Source: Accumulibacter sp. (lineage in GTDB: Bacteria > Pseudomonadota > Gammaproteobacteria > Burkholderiales > Rhodocyclaceae). From it: a DNA stretch of 52,327 bases. The stretch is taken from assembly GCA_031266435.1 (NCBI GenBank), contig JAISAZ010000053.1:1-52327 (forward strand), read 5' to 3'. Positions 1-9,020 of this stretch are shown here, in pieces (position 1 is the first letter of the stretch; each line of letters starts with the position of its first letter). The position numbers and the translations under genes are program-made. The notes beneath the pieces are model-generated. The model was not told the origin of the DNA. It ran no database searches and worked only from the letters and a program-made list of their open reading frames with translations.

Positions 1-118
1 AAATATTATGGCACTACATTCGACCGGCGTTTCCTCACCCCTTTATTTATCAATCACTTACCTCCCTATTAACCACAAAAAAACCCCTCCTTTAACTTTT
101 GTTGTTAAAGTTGGGCTA

Positions 119-150
119 CAGGTATCAGGAGACGGGAAACAGGAGACAGA
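119..150. repeat. short GGAGACAG-type repeat, left arm
   Basis: Contains the repeated words TATCAGGAGAC and CAGGAGACAG. An inverted counterpart (CTGTCTCCTGAT, TGATACCTGAT) lies at about 541-576. It belongs to the same word family as the longer arrays beyond apaH and pssA. The two arms bracket the gene-free stretch at the left edge. Confidence 0.6.
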
Positions 151-232
151 TGAAAACCGATCGGGAAGAACCGGTATGGGGCGAAACGGATCGGGAGCCA
201 CAGCGATTGCCGGATGCGTTGGGTTCTCGTAG

Positions 233-252
233 GGGCACGGCGCGCCGTGCCC
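233..252. repeat. perfect 20-bp palindrome
   Basis: GGGCACGGCGCGCCGTGCCC is its own reverse complement. It would form a 10-bp cruciform or hairpin arm and looks like a dispersed bacterial palindromic unit. No T-run follows on either strand, so it is not called a terminator. Confidence 0.7.
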
Positions 253-260
253 ATCGGCGT

Positions 261-292
261 ATAGGTTGGTGGTGAGCGTAGCGAACCCCAAC
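261..292 (+). repeat. REP-like GGTTGGGGTGAGCG repeat, copy 1
   Basis: An imperfect copy of the unit GTTGGGGT-(GAGCGCAGCGA)-ACCCCAAC, whose ends are inverted repeats of each other. Here the left arm has one inserted base. A cleaner copy in the opposite orientation lies about 170 bp downstream. Confidence 0.65.
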
Positions 293-465
293 GATTTCGT
301 AAGCGCGGGAATGACGCGGTGAAGGAGGGGCTTGGAAGGTTTGAAAACGCGCCAACGCTTGCCAAAAGCCCGAAACCCCCTTCATTTCCCCCTTGTCAGG
401 GGGAAAGTTGGAAATCCATGCCGCAGTGCTTTGTTCGGGTGGTTTTCACGCGGTTATTTGCCGTA

Positions 466-498
466 TGTTGGGGTTCGCTGCGCTCACCCCAACCTATA
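466..498 (-). repeat. REP-like GGTTGGGGTGAGCG repeat, copy 2 (inverted)
   Basis: Opposite-strand copy of the preceding unit, with intact arms GTTGGGGT and ACCCCAAC (8 bp) around an 11-base loop. I see no coding sequence in positions 1-536. The stretch holds this repeat pair, the 20-bp palindrome and the GGAGACAG-type arms. The short open frames that cross it are not supported. Confidence 0.7.
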
Positions 499-536
499 CC
501 TGATGGGGTTTCGTCACTTCGGCGGCAACGCCGCCG

Positions 537-1034
537 CTAACTGATCTGATCCCTGTCTCCTGATTTCTGATACCTGATCGGCGCGGGAGGGCGGCGCTCC
601 GCCTCGGCGTCTTTTTGTGCTTTCCCGTCGTTCGCGGCGGGAAAACCACTCGCTCGGTCGCTTGTGGAAAGCACGAGGCTCCCGAGCCGCCAGAGCGCGA
701 GCGAAGCGACGATCGAGAGCAGGGAGACCGTCCTGGCGAGTTTTTTCCCTTTCCAAAGCCCCGAAAACCAGCGGTTGACGTCGTCGGCGAAAATTGCCGC
801 CTTCCCGCCAATGCGTTCGAGTTCGAGCCGGTAGCGTTTGGATTCGTGCACCGGAACCGCGTAGACCTTGCCGTCGATGATCTCGTAGCCGATGCCGTCC
901 CACACTTCGGGCGCGGTGAAGTGGATCAGCACGGCGAGCGCCTGACCGAGTAGGAAAACCGCGAGCGCAACGAACGTGAGACGCTTCCCCGCCGAGGGTA
1001 CGCGCCTCTCTGTCGTTCCACTTTCGGGTTCCAT
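537..1034 (-). CDS. hypothetical two-pass membrane protein
   Basis: Encodes 165 residues of unknown function. There are two hydrophobic stretches (about residues 19-38 and 103-122) around a roughly 65-residue soluble loop. The N-terminus is basic, which suggests a small inner-membrane protein. It starts 40 bp after the ppsA stop on the same strand, so it is probably on the ppsA transcript. The last codons (ending GDRDQIS) and the stop lie inside the dispersed GGAGACAG-type repeat. The C-terminal tail is therefore probably repeat-derived and the ancestral end may have been lost. I do not recognise a family. Confidence 0.55.
   Translation of the reverse strand: MEPESGTTERRVPSAGKRLTFVALAVFLLGQALAVLIHFTAPEVWDGIGYEIIDGKVYAVPVHESKRYRLELERIGGKAAIFADDVNRWFSGLWKGKKLARTVSLLSIVASLALWRLGSLVLSTSDRASGFPAANDGKAQKDAEAERRPPAPIRYQKSGDRDQIS
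540..579. repeat. GGAGACAG-type repeat, right arm (inverted)
   Basis: Carries CTGATCTGAT, CCCTGTCTCCTGAT and CTGATACCTGAT, the reverse complement of the words at 119-150. It overlaps the 3' end of the small membrane-protein gene and encodes its last residues. Confidence 0.55.
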
Positions 1035-1074
1035 CTGGAAGATCGGGGACGCCCTCTGGAGCGTCCCGCGTCCT

Positions 1075-3459
1075 TTAGAGCGTTTCCCCCTTCTTGTGCG
1101 TACTCAGGCGCAGCCAGGTGTCGATCACGGTGTCCGGGTTCAGCGACATCGAGGCGATCCCTTGGTCCATCAGCCATTCGGCGAGGTCGGGGTGGTCGGA
1201 AGGCCCCTGACCGCAAATGCCGATGTACTTTTCTTTGCGGTTGGCGGTCTCGATGGCCATCGAGAGCAGGATCTTGACCGCCGCGTCGCGCTCGTCGAAG
1301 GACGCGGCGACGAGGCCGGAGTCGCGGTCGAGCCCCAAGGTCATCTGCGTCAGGTCGTTCGAGCCGATCGAGAAGCCGTCGAATACGTCGAGGAAAGCGT
1401 CGGCGAGCAGCGCATTCGAGGGGATTTCGCACATCATGATGACGCGCAGCGCGTTTTCTCCCTGCTTCAGGCCGTTTTCCGCGAGGAGGCGGATGACGCC
1501 CTTGCCTTCTTCGAGCGTTCTTACGAAGGGCACCATGAGTTCGACGTTCGTGAGGCCCATTTCTTCCCGAACTTTCTTCATCGCGCGGCATTCAAGCTCG
1601 AAGCAATCGCGGAAGGTGGGGGCGATGTAGCGCGAGGCGCCGCGAAAACCCAGCATCGGATTTTCTTCTTCGGGTTCGTAAAATTCTCCGCCGAGAAGTT
1701 TGCGGTATTCGTTGGACTTGAAGTCGGAAAGCCGGACGATGACTTTTTTCGGCCAGAAGGCCGACGCGATCATGGCGACGCCCTCGGCGAGCTTGTCGAC
1801 GAAAAAGCTGACCGGGTCGGCGTAGCCGCGCGCGCGGCGCAGGATTTCCTCGCGCTTGGACGGCGGCAGACTGCCGATTTGCAGGATCGCCTTCGGGTGG
1901 ATTCCGATCACGTTGTTGATGATGAATTCGAGCCGCGCGAGGCCGACGCCCGCGTTGGGAATCTGCGAGAGTTCGAACGCGAGTTCGGGGTTGCCGACGT
2001 TCATCATGATCTTGACGCCGATGTCGGGCAGGTTGTCGACGTCGCGTGTGATGACTTCGTAGTCGAGTTTGCCGCGGTATACGTGGCCGGTATCGCCCTC
2101 GGCGCACGAGACGGTCACGGTCTCGCCGTCGAGAAGTTTTTCGGTCGCGTCGCCGCAGCCGACGATCGCGGGAATGCCGAGTTCGCGCGCGATGATCGCC
2201 GCATGACACGTGCGCCCGCCCCGGTTGGTCACGATCGCCGACGCGCGCTTCATCACGGGTTCCCAATTCGGGTCGGTCATGTCGGCGACGAGCACGTCAC
2301 CGGGCTGGACTTTATCCATTTCGGAAGGATTGTGAACGACGCGCACCGGGCCGATGCCGATCTTCTGGCCGATCGAACGTCCCGAAATGAGCGATTTGGA
2401 GTAGACCTTGATCTTGAATTTTTCGACCTTGCCGCGCGTGTCGCGCGACTTCACGGTCTCGGGACGCGCCTGAAGAATGTAGAGCTTGCCGTCGTCGCCG
2501 TCTTTCGCCCATTCGATATCCATCGGGCGCTGGTAGTGATTTTCGATGATCACGGCGTATTTTGCCAATTCTTCTATTTCGGCGTCGCCGAGCGAGAAAC
2601 GGTTTCGTTCCGCCTCGGAGACCTCAACGGTCTCCGTCGACTTTCCCGCGCTTCTGTCTTCGGTGAAAATCATCTTGATGAGTTTCGAACCCAGGTTGCG
2701 CGAAATGACCGCTTTTTTGCCCGCCGCGAGCATCGGCTTGTGGACGTAGAATTCGTCGGGGTTGACGGCGCCCTGGACGACGGCTTCGCCGAGGCCGTAG
2801 GACGACGTGACGAAGACCGCGTCGCGGAAGCCCGATTCGGTGTCGAGCGTAAACAGGACGCCTGCTGCACCGCGGTCGGAACGCACCATGCGCTGGACGC
2901 CGGCAGAGAGCGCGACTTCGGCGTGCCGGAAGCCTTTGTGCACCCGGTACGCGATCGCGCGGTCGTTGTAGAGCGAGGCGAAAACTTCCTTCATCGCGGT
3001 GAGGATGTTGTCGAAGCCGTGGATGTTGAGGAAGGTTTCCTGTTGGCCGGCGAACGAAGCGTCGGGGAGGTCTTCGGCAGTCGCCGACGAGCGCACGGCG
3101 AAGGAGGTCGTCGCCGGCGACGCGGCGGCGAGCGCTTCGTAGTGCTCGTGGATTTCGGCCTTCAGGCGTTCCGGGAACGGCGTTTCAAGAACCCATTGAC
3201 GGATTTTTGCGCCCGAGGCGATGAGATCCGTCACCTTGTCTACGTCGAGCGCGGACAATTCCGCGTCGATGCGTTCCGCGAGCCTTTCGTGTTCGAGAAA
3301 ATCCCGAAAGGCCTTGGCCGTTGTGGCAAAACCCCCCGGCACCCTGACGCCGGCGTTGGTCAGTTGGCTGATCATCTCACCCAGCGAGGCGTTTTTCCCT
3401 CCAACGCTCTCCACATCGGTCATGCGCAGTTGATCAAAACCGATCACGTAATCGCTCAT
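1075..3459 (-). CDS. ppsA: phosphoenolpyruvate synthase
   Basis: Converts pyruvate and ATP to phosphoenolpyruvate, AMP and phosphate, the first gluconeogenic step from pyruvate or lactate; cytoplasmic. The 794 residues match the usual length. The N-terminal nucleotide-binding part shows [10 protein letters not shown] (about 20-29) and [10 protein letters not shown] (about 121-130). The central phosphohistidine site is [18 protein letters not shown], with the catalytic His near residue 419. The C-terminal PEP/pyruvate barrel ends with [20 protein letters not shown]. It starts at an ATG and is divergent from ppsR, an arrangement often found for this enzyme and its regulator. Confidence 0.97.
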   Translation of the reverse strand: MSDYVIGFDQLRMTDVESVGGKNASLGEMISQLTNAGVRVPGGFATTAKAFRDFLEHERLAERIDAELSALDVDKVTDLIASGAKIRQWVLETPFPERLKAEIHEHYEALAAASPATTSFAVRSSATAEDLPDASFAGQQETFLNIHGFDNILTAMKEVFASLYNDRAIAYRVHKGFRHAEVALSAGVQRMVRSDRGAAGVLFTLDTESGFRDAVFVTSSYGLGEAVVQGAVNPDEFYVHKPMLAAGKKAVISRNLGSKLIKMIFTEDRSAGKSTETVEVSEAERNRFSLGDAEIEELAKYAVIIENHYQRPMDIEWAKDGDDGKLYILQARPETVKSRDTRGKVEKFKIKVYSKSLISGRSIGQKIGIGPVRVVHNPSEMDKVQPGDVLVADMTDPNWEPVMKRASAIVTNRGGRTCHAAIIARELGIPAIVGCGDATEKLLDGETVTVSCAEGDTGHVYRGKLDYEVITRDVDNLPDIGVKIMMNVGNPELAFELSQIPNAGVGLARLEFIINNVIGIHPKAILQIGSLPPSKREEILRRARGYADPVSFFVDKLAEGVAMIASAFWPKKVIVRLSDFKSNEYRKLLGGEFYEPEEENPMLGFRGASRYIAPTFRDCFELECRAMKKVREEMGLTNVELMVPFVRTLEEGKGVIRLLAENGLKQGENALRVIMMCEIPSNALLADAFLDVFDGFSIGSNDLTQMTLGLDRDSGLVAASFDERDAAVKILLSMAIETANRKEKYIGICGQGPSDHPDLAEWLMDQGIASMSLNPDTVIDTWLRLSTHKKGETL

Positions 3460-3543
3460 AATGAAATTCCTGTAAAGTTGTTATCGATGGGACTTATCCA
3501 AGGCGCTCTGTGCGCTTTTTACGACTCGCAACCGGAGAAAATC

Positions 3544-4380
3544 ATGGCGTCACCTTCAGTGCAGACTTCACGCACAATTTTCTACATTTCGGACGGTACC
3601 GGAATTACCGCCGAAACGCTAGGCTTAAGTTTATTGACGCAATTCAACGGCGTCCATTTCAACATGATTCGCCTGCCTTTTGTCGATACCCTTGAAAAAG
3701 CTTACGACTGCCGTGACCGTCTGCAAAGGACATTCGAGCAGGACGGCGCCCGCCCGATCGTTTTTTCCACGCTCGTCAACCAGGAATTCAACCGGATACT
3801 CGGGCAAACGGGAAGCCTCTGCCTGAATTTCTTCGATACTTTCATCGCGCCCCTGGAAGCGGAACTCGGGATAAAACGCAGCGAAACCGTCGGCCGGACG
3901 CACGGCGTGACCAATAACGCCGATTACGAACGCCGCATCAACGCGATCAATTATACCCTCTCGCACGATGACGGTATTACGGACCAGGGACTCGAAGACG
4001 CCGACGTAATCCTCGTCGGCGTCTCGCGCTGCGGAAAGACGCCGACGAGCATTTACCTTGCGATGCAGTTCGGAATCCGCGCGGCCAACTTTCCGCTCAT
4101 CCCGGAAGATTTCGAAAGCCAGTGTTTCCCGAAATCGCTTTCACGCCACAAGGAAAAGCTCTTCGGACTGACGATCCAGGCCGACCGTCTCGCGCGGATA
4201 CGTACCGAGCGCCGCCCGAACAGCCGCTACGCCGACCTTGAAAATTGCCGCTACGAGATCCGCGAGGCGGAAAAGATGATGCGCCAGCAGGGAATCCACT
4301 GGCTCGACTCGTCCCTGAAGTCGATCGAGGAAATCTCGGCGACGATCATGCAGGAGATTCGGCCGAGCGGGAAAAGCTGA
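3544..4380 (+). CDS. ppsR: PEP synthase regulatory protein (kinase/pyrophosphorylase)
   Basis: This family (formerly DUF299) controls PEP synthase by ADP-dependent phosphorylation and phosphate-dependent dephosphorylation of a threonine near its catalytic histidine. The 278 residues match E. coli PpsR (277). Features visible: N-terminal [15 protein letters not shown], central [16 protein letters not shown] with the P-loop-like GVSRCGKT, and [18 protein letters not shown] near the C-terminus. The chosen ATG has GGAGAAAATC upstream. A second in-frame ATG at 3487 gives a poor extension. The open frame continues far upstream antisense to ppsA, but that part is not coding. The partner ppsA is divergent. 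Confidence 0.95.
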   Translation: MASPSVQTSRTIFYISDGTGITAETLGLSLLTQFNGVHFNMIRLPFVDTLEKAYDCRDRLQRTFEQDGARPIVFSTLVNQEFNRILGQTGSLCLNFFDTFIAPLEAELGIKRSETVGRTHGVTNNADYERRINAINYTLSHDDGITDQGLEDADVILVGVSRCGKTPTSIYLAMQFGIRAANFPLIPEDFESQCFPKSLSRHKEKLFGLTIQADRLARIRTERRPNSRYADLENCRYEIREAEKMMRQQGIHWLDSSLKSIEEISATIMQEIRPSGKS

Positions 4381-4422
4381 TGCTCGCCCGCGTCGGTCTT
4401 CCGCGCGGACGACCTGAAAAAG

Positions 4423-4531
4423 GAATCATTCCATTCCCGGTTCATCCCTTCCTTTGTCGACTCGCCTTGCCGTACTACCTGTACTGTCTTCGGCTCGTCT
4501 TCTCGGCATGAATGAACTGGAAAAGGAATTA
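4423..4531. repeat. ~100-bp inverted-end dispersed element, copy 1
   Basis: Left end ATTCCATTCCCGGTTCAT; right end ATGAATGAACTGGAAAAGG followed by AATTA, approximately the reverse complement of the left end. The conserved core is GTCGACTCGCCTTGCCGTAC followed by CTGTACTGTC. Copies lie near 9021 and 47308, with a half copy near 37271. It sits between the convergent ppsR and diguanylate cyclase genes. The terminal TTA is the cyclase stop codon read on the minus strand. Probably a non-autonomous mobile element or REP-type unit. Confidence 0.75.
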
Positions 4532-5500
4532 GAGGAGCGAGCAGACGCGGTTTTTCCCTTTTCTTTTGGCGTCGTACATCGCCAGATCCGCGCGGTTTAT
4601 GAAGTCCTGCGGAGATTCTTCGGGCTTGAAGAGCGTGTAGCCCAGGCTCGCGGTCAGCGGCAACTGCGCGATGTGCGCATCCGCGATGTTTGTGCACAAT
4701 TTTTCAGAGATGCGCGACATCTGCTTTTCGCTCGAACGCGGAACGAGGATGACGAACTCCTCGCCGCCGTAGCGCGCGACGATGTCGTTCCGCCGCAGAC
4801 TGTTGAGCAGCAGTTCTCCGAGCGATTCGAGCACCTTGTCGCCGACGAGGTGGCCGTAGGTATCGTTGACCAGCTTGAAATCGTCGATATCGAGCATGAT
4901 CAGGGCAAGCGAGGCGCCGATCGTCTGCGCTTTCCTGATTTCGTCGAGCAGGATTTCCATGAAGGTCGTCTTGTTCAGGATTTTCGTCAATCCGTCGATC
5001 TTCGATTTTTCCTTGAAGAGTTCGAGGTTCTTGGCCATCTTCCTGTTTTCGAGCAATTGAACGCGCGCCTTGCGCAAAATGTTCGCGCGGTCGATGAATT
5101 CTTCACGCAGCAGCCGGATCAGGATCAACTGGTCGTCGCCGAAACGCACCGCCCGCGCGATCAGCGCCGTCTGTTCTTCGAGTTTTCCCTCCTCCTGCCA
5201 GATGCCCGAAGAAACGCTCCCCGCCGCCCCGCTTTTGAAGAAGGCTTCGGCCTCTTCGATGAAAAATTCCATCATCGACGAATGGTCCCAGGGCGTGGTG
5301 CAGGCGACTTCAAAATAGTCGAGCATCGCCGAGGTGTCCTCCCGCTGCACGGGGGCGTCCGTCGAGGGCGGAAAGAGGTCGTTGTAAAAATCCGGGACGT
5401 CTCCGAAAAGGACGTATTTCTTGTAATCGACGCGGCGCAATATGGCGATGTTGCTCGCGCTCAGAATGTCGTAGGCGAGTTGCTCGTTGCTATTTGGCAC
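4529..5500 (-). CDS. GGDEF diguanylate cyclase
   Basis: Makes cyclic di-GMP from two GTP; cytoplasmic. The C-terminal GGDEF domain (about residues 165-323) has the active GGEEF at 245-249. An RRND inhibitory I-site sits five residues before it, so the enzyme should be catalytic and product-inhibited. The N-terminal ~165 residues have no transmembrane segment and hold a Glu/Leu-rich helical stretch that recalls SiaD-type cyclases; this is a resemblance only. The start is GTG and overlaps the end of the GTPase gene by 11 bp, which implies translational coupling. It is the last gene of the four-gene operon and the likely output. Its stop codon lies in the end of the dispersed element. Confidence 0.9.
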   Translation of the reverse strand: MPNSNEQLAYDILSASNIAILRRVDYKKYVLFGDVPDFYNDLFPPSTDAPVQREDTSAMLDYFEVACTTPWDHSSMMEFFIEEAEAFFKSGAAGSVSSGIWQEEGKLEEQTALIARAVRFGDDQLILIRLLREEFIDRANILRKARVQLLENRKMAKNLELFKEKSKIDGLTKILNKTTFMEILLDEIRKAQTIGASLALIMLDIDDFKLVNDTYGHLVGDKVLESLGELLLNSLRRNDIVARYGGEEFVILVPRSSEKQMSRISEKLCTNIADAHIAQLPLTASLGYTLFKPEESPQDFINRADLAMYDAKRKGKNRVCSLL

Positions 5501-6005
5501 TGTTTTGCTCCCGCAGCATTTCTTCCGCCAGACTTTCGAAGGCTATATTGACGTTTTGCCCGTTTTTCGCGCTGGTACAAAAGAATTCGATATTCTTTTC
5601 GCGCAGGTCCTCAAGCGCCTCCTGCGTGATTTCCCATTCTTCCGTCGCGTCCGCCTTGTTGATGAGAAGCCGGGTCGGAACGCGGACGCCCAGAATGTTG
5701 AAAGCCAGCTCGCGCAGTTCCAGCGCGATGGCGAGCGTCTCCTTGCGGCTTCCGTCCGCGACGACGAAAAAGCCCATCGCGCCGCGCAGATACGACGAGT
5801 TGATGTCGACATAGACGTCTTTACCCTCCATGTCCCAGAGCAGGAGCGTGACTTCCGTTCCGGAAACCACGACTTCCTTTTTGCTGATTTTGACGCCGAC
5901 CGTGGAAAGGTATTTGTCTGAAAAAACGGAGTGTACGAACTGCGAGACGAGCGACGTTTTCCCTACGGAAAAGGCGCCGAGCATGCATATTTTTTTGTTG
6001 ATCAT
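5490..6005 (-). CDS. Ras/Rab-like small GTPase
   Basis: A 171-residue stand-alone GTPase of the prokaryotic Ras-like type. The G motifs are all present: P-loop GAFSVGKT (10-17), switch I Thr in STVG (about 35), WDMEG (57-61), NKAD (116-119) and SAK (145-147). The residue after DxxG is Lys, where Ras has the catalytic Gln61, so intrinsic hydrolysis may be weak and partner-dependent, as in MglA-type GTPases. No membrane anchor is seen. It lies between the OmpA-domain protein (87 bp upstream) and the cyclase (overlapping), so it plausibly relays a state from the membrane protein to c-di-GMP output. The relay is inference. Confidence 0.88.
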   Translation of the reverse strand: MINKKICMLGAFSVGKTSLVSQFVHSVFSDKYLSTVGVKISKKEVVVSGTEVTLLLWDMEGKDVYVDINSSYLRGAMGFFVVADGSRKETLAIALELRELAFNILGVRVPTRLLINKADATEEWEITQEALEDLREKNIEFFCTSAKNGQNVNIAFESLAEEMLREQNSAK

Positions 6006-6092
6006 ATAAAAAACCGGAATGCTGATTGGACGGGACGGCTCACGCGGCGGGTGTCTTGCCGGATCGATGCGGGGCGTGTTCGCGTTCCGCGC

Positions 6093-8045
6093 TTATTGGA
6101 ACAACACACGTTCCGCGTCGAATGCGGGCGGACTCGATAAATGTATACGAAATTCTATGCGTCGGCTAGCCTGATCGTCACGCGGGGCCGCAGTCTGCGG
6201 TGTTTTTTCCGGCTCTTTTCCCTCGGCGCGGTCTTCTCTCGGATGCGCCGCGCCCATGCCGTAGATCGAAATGGGCATGCTCGACCCTCGTGCGTAGAGC
6301 ATCGAGGCGACCGTACGCGCCCTCGATTGGCTGATCTCGTAATTGCGCCGGGGCGAGCCGGGGGGGTCGGCGTGCCCGTAGATCGTCAGCGACACGGCGA
6401 TGCTCATCTTTTTGGCAAGTTCTTCGAGTTCGACGAGCGTGTCGATGACGCGCGCGAACTCCGCCTGATCGGACGCGATCGGCAGGTCGCCTCCGACGGG
6501 GAATTCGATGACGGCGCTTTCGACGAGCTTCACGCGGCGGGTGATCTCTTCGGAGAGCGGGTCGCGCAAGTCGCGCATGTCGACCTGTTTGACTCCCGGC
6601 AGAAGGAGCGCCGCTTCGCGCGTGCGCGCGATCCAGGCCGCCGGCGCCGTACCTTCGAAAATCAGCACGCCGTTCGTGTCGAGACGCATGCGCACGGTCT
6701 CGGGCAAGGAAAAGCTTTGTTCGGCGCGGCGCAGGATGATCGAACGATCGTGCGAAACGAAGGGCACGAGCTTGAACGTGAAAAGCGAAGGGTCGAGGCC
6801 CTTTTCGGACAAAATCTGTTCCGGCGGGTGCGCGAGCTCGTCGCGGAAAGCGATGACCTCCCACGGCGAGCGGTCGAACAGCCCGTTGTTTTCCTGCACG
6901 TGGACGATCATCAGGCCGGGTTCCGCGCGCAGGACGGCAACCGCCTGACGGTGCGCGCGCAGGTTCTTGACATGAGCGTAATACGCGGTGCCGCCGCCCG
7001 CGCCGATACAAAGCGCGATGAAAAGAGGCAGGCACTTGCTCCAGAAGGGATGGGGTTTCGTCTCTTCCTGCACGTAGTGGGCGAGCATGCACGTTTCGAG
7101 CAGACGCGTCGCGCCGGTGAAAGGCGCGTTGTCGCCCGTAAAAGCGCTCAACTCGTCCGAGTATTCGATGAGCAGCATTTCCAGCGTTTCGCGCAATTTC
7201 TTGTGGAAGTCCGTCGGCGGTATGCCGCGCACGACGCAGGCGAGGTAGGCCATCTGCGAGTGCTCGATGTGAATCGTGAATTCGCCCATCTGGAGGGTTT
7301 CGAGGTTGTAGTCTCCTCCCCCCGTAAAACAGTCTTTGACGAAGTCCTGGATCGCGGTCAGCATCGCGGAAACCATGTCCGCGTCCTGCGCGCCGACGCC
7401 TTCATGGACGAGGTTCGACAGGACGAGCCCCGTCTCGCTATGGATGAAGAAGGCTTGCTCGACACGGTAGTCGAGCGTCCGCAAGAGGACGATTTCGCTG
7501 AAGGACTTGCCCGTCCGAAGCCCTTCCAGACGCCAGCGAAGCCCTTTCCAGGAAAAAGCCATTTCCATGCTTTTTCCGAAATCGGCCATCATCGAGCGGA
7601 AGGACTCGGCGATCGATTTGCGTATCGTCGGCCCCATCAGCGGATACAGAACATTGACGAAATCCGCTTTTCGCTTTTGCAACGACGATTGCAAAATCTC
7701 GTCTACGACGGGCTCCAACGCCGTATTCAGGCTGTCGTCGTTTTTTGAGCGCAGGAGGATCGCTTCGGAGAGGACGCCGCCGACCTTCTTCGCGTTATGG
7801 CGCGCGTCTTCGTAATTCGAACGCAACTTCTCGACGATTGCGATTTCACGGCCGAAAAGGAGCGAACGCAGGAGCGTGACTTCCTTATCCTTCGGCGCTT
7901 CGGGCATGCCCGCCCAGAAAGCGTCGTCCACGCTCTTGTCGACCGGCGCGACGGCGTCCGGCGCGGAGGCATCTCCCGCCACGGGCGGGGTCTCCTGATG
8001 GCCTCCCGGCAAGGCCGGGTCGGGCGTAAAAGGCTCGGCAGTCAT
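6093..8045 (-). CDS. inner-membrane protein with cytoplasmic domain and periplasmic OmpA domain
   Basis: Encodes 650 residues. About 335 N-terminal residues have no signal peptide and should be cytoplasmic. One transmembrane helix follows (about 337-356). The periplasmic part has a BON-like stretch (about 440-505) and a C-terminal OmpA/MotB peptidoglycan-binding domain (about 508-636), with YGHADPPGSPRRNYEISQSR and ASRRIEFRI. Within the cytoplasmic part, about 185-300 reads like a Roadblock/longin fold (VEQAFFIHSETGLVLSNLV, LACVVRG), the class that regulates MglA-like GTPases; this is tentative. It lies 22 bp after the coiled-coil gene and upstream of the Ras-like GTPase. It could link the cell wall to the GTPase. 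Confidence 0.82.
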   Translation of the reverse strand: MTAEPFTPDPALPGGHQETPPVAGDASAPDAVAPVDKSVDDAFWAGMPEAPKDKEVTLLRSLLFGREIAIVEKLRSNYEDARHNAKKVGGVLSEAILLRSKNDDSLNTALEPVVDEILQSSLQKRKADFVNVLYPLMGPTIRKSIAESFRSMMADFGKSMEMAFSWKGLRWRLEGLRTGKSFSEIVLLRTLDYRVEQAFFIHSETGLVLSNLVHEGVGAQDADMVSAMLTAIQDFVKDCFTGGGDYNLETLQMGEFTIHIEHSQMAYLACVVRGIPPTDFHKKLRETLEMLLIEYSDELSAFTGDNAPFTGATRLLETCMLAHYVQEETKPHPFWSKCLPLFIALCIGAGGGTAYYAHVKNLRAHRQAVAVLRAEPGLMIVHVQENNGLFDRSPWEVIAFRDELAHPPEQILSEKGLDPSLFTFKLVPFVSHDRSIILRRAEQSFSLPETVRMRLDTNGVLIFEGTAPAAWIARTREAALLLPGVKQVDMRDLRDPLSEEITRRVKLVESAVIEFPVGGDLPIASDQAEFARVIDTLVELEELAKKMSIAVSLTIYGHADPPGSPRRNYEISQSRARTVASMLYARGSSMPISIYGMGAAHPREDRAEGKEPEKTPQTAAPRDDQASRRIEFRIHLSSPPAFDAERVLFQ

Positions 8046-8067
8046 CGCAAAGCCGCGTTACCCGGAC

Positions 8068-8799
8068 TCAGGCGACCGGACTCGCGTCCCCGGACGCGTT
8101 GTCCTGGCCGATCTGGAGCGGCGCGTCCTCGTCGAATTTGACGAGGATGTCGTTGCCCTGCCATTGGGCGAGCTTGATCGCCACTTCGGAGAGGAGGCCG
8201 GACAGGACGGAACGCGTCGTCATGTCGCTGCGAATCTGCGTCGAAATGACCGAAAGCGCGTTGATGGCGTCCTTGTATTTTTCGTCGACCTTGTCCGAAA
8301 GACGGCTGTTTTCCGTCATCAACAACTGCCGCAGGTCGCGCTCGACCGTGTCGAGCGTGCCCGACAGCGCCGTCATCCTGCGCTCGAATGCCTCTTCGCA
8401 GGCCGTGAGATCCTTGGAGATTCGCGTCAGCGCTTCCTCGCGCTCGCGGCCCTCGCGCGTTACCGCTTCTTCGCGTTCGCGCTTTTCATTCCTGAACGCC
8501 TCGTCGCGCTCGCGTTTTTCGTTCTGGAGCGCGTCGGCGTTTTCGCGCTGCGCGTCCTTCATCGCGGCGGCGCGCTCGGTTTTTTCTTCCTGCAGGCGAT
8601 GAATCAGCGTGGAAACTTCGCTCTTCATGAAATTTTCCAGCGATTCAAAGCGGGTCTTCATGCTTTCGCGCAGGTCGGACAATTCGCGCAGGAAACGTTC
8701 TTCCTGCCGAACGAAGCGCTGTTCCATATCTTTGAGCTGCGTGCCCAGCAAGAGGTCGCGCACTTGTTCTATCGAATTCGTTTCGCCTGGATTCACCAT
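8068..8799 (-). CDS. coiled-coil cytoplasmic protein, first gene of GTPase operon
   Basis: Encodes 243 residues, mostly charged helical coiled coil (about 20-200). A heptad-like run of Glu/Arg repeats (about 85-125, units such as NEKRERDEAF and EGREREEAL) is preceded by LLLGTQLKDMEQRFVRQEER. There is no signal peptide or membrane segment, so it is probably a cytoplasmic scaffold or adaptor. Start ATG with GGAGAAAAAAC upstream; it heads the minus-strand operon with the OmpA-domain protein, GTPase and diguanylate cyclase. No family was recognised with certainty. Confidence 0.75.
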   Translation of the reverse strand: MVNPGETNSIEQVRDLLLGTQLKDMEQRFVRQEERFLRELSDLRESMKTRFESLENFMKSEVSTLIHRLQEEKTERAAAMKDAQRENADALQNEKRERDEAFRNEKREREEAVTREGREREEALTRISKDLTACEEAFERRMTALSGTLDTVERDLRQLLMTENSRLSDKVDEKYKDAINALSVISTQIRSDMTTRSVLSGLLSEVAIKLAQWQGNDILVKFDEDAPLQIGQDNASGDASPVA

Positions 8800-9020
8800 G
8801 TTTTTTCTCCAATGACAGGACGCCGTCCGAAAAACGGCGCCCGAATTATCCGTGTTTCGACAGCGGCTGCCGCAATCTCCGCACGCGCCGAACCTTGGCT
8901 TCGCGCCGGTGGGGCTTTGCGAGCGCGCAACTTTCGAATCGTCATGGATTGTACCATTGCATCCGCCCTTGCATCGCTATGTCGTCACAGAATATAGACA
9001 AAAGAATGGCGTCGGGCTTC

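Noticed and set aside
67-116. Minus-strand hairpin CTTTAAC/GTTAAAG followed by a T-run as a terminator
   Set aside because: The stem is weak (7 AT-rich bp), the T-run is separated by six bases, and the nearest upstream minus gene ends about 420 bp away.
976-3543. Long plus-strand open frame antisense to ppsA, continuous with ppsR
   Set aside because: Its composition is that of a shadow frame (Asp/Arg/His/Val-rich) opposite a clear PEP synthase; only the ppsR part shows a real protein.
6141-7748. 535-codon plus-strand frame opposite the OmpA-domain gene
   Set aside because: Shadow of a GC-rich gene; no start site, no recognisable motif.
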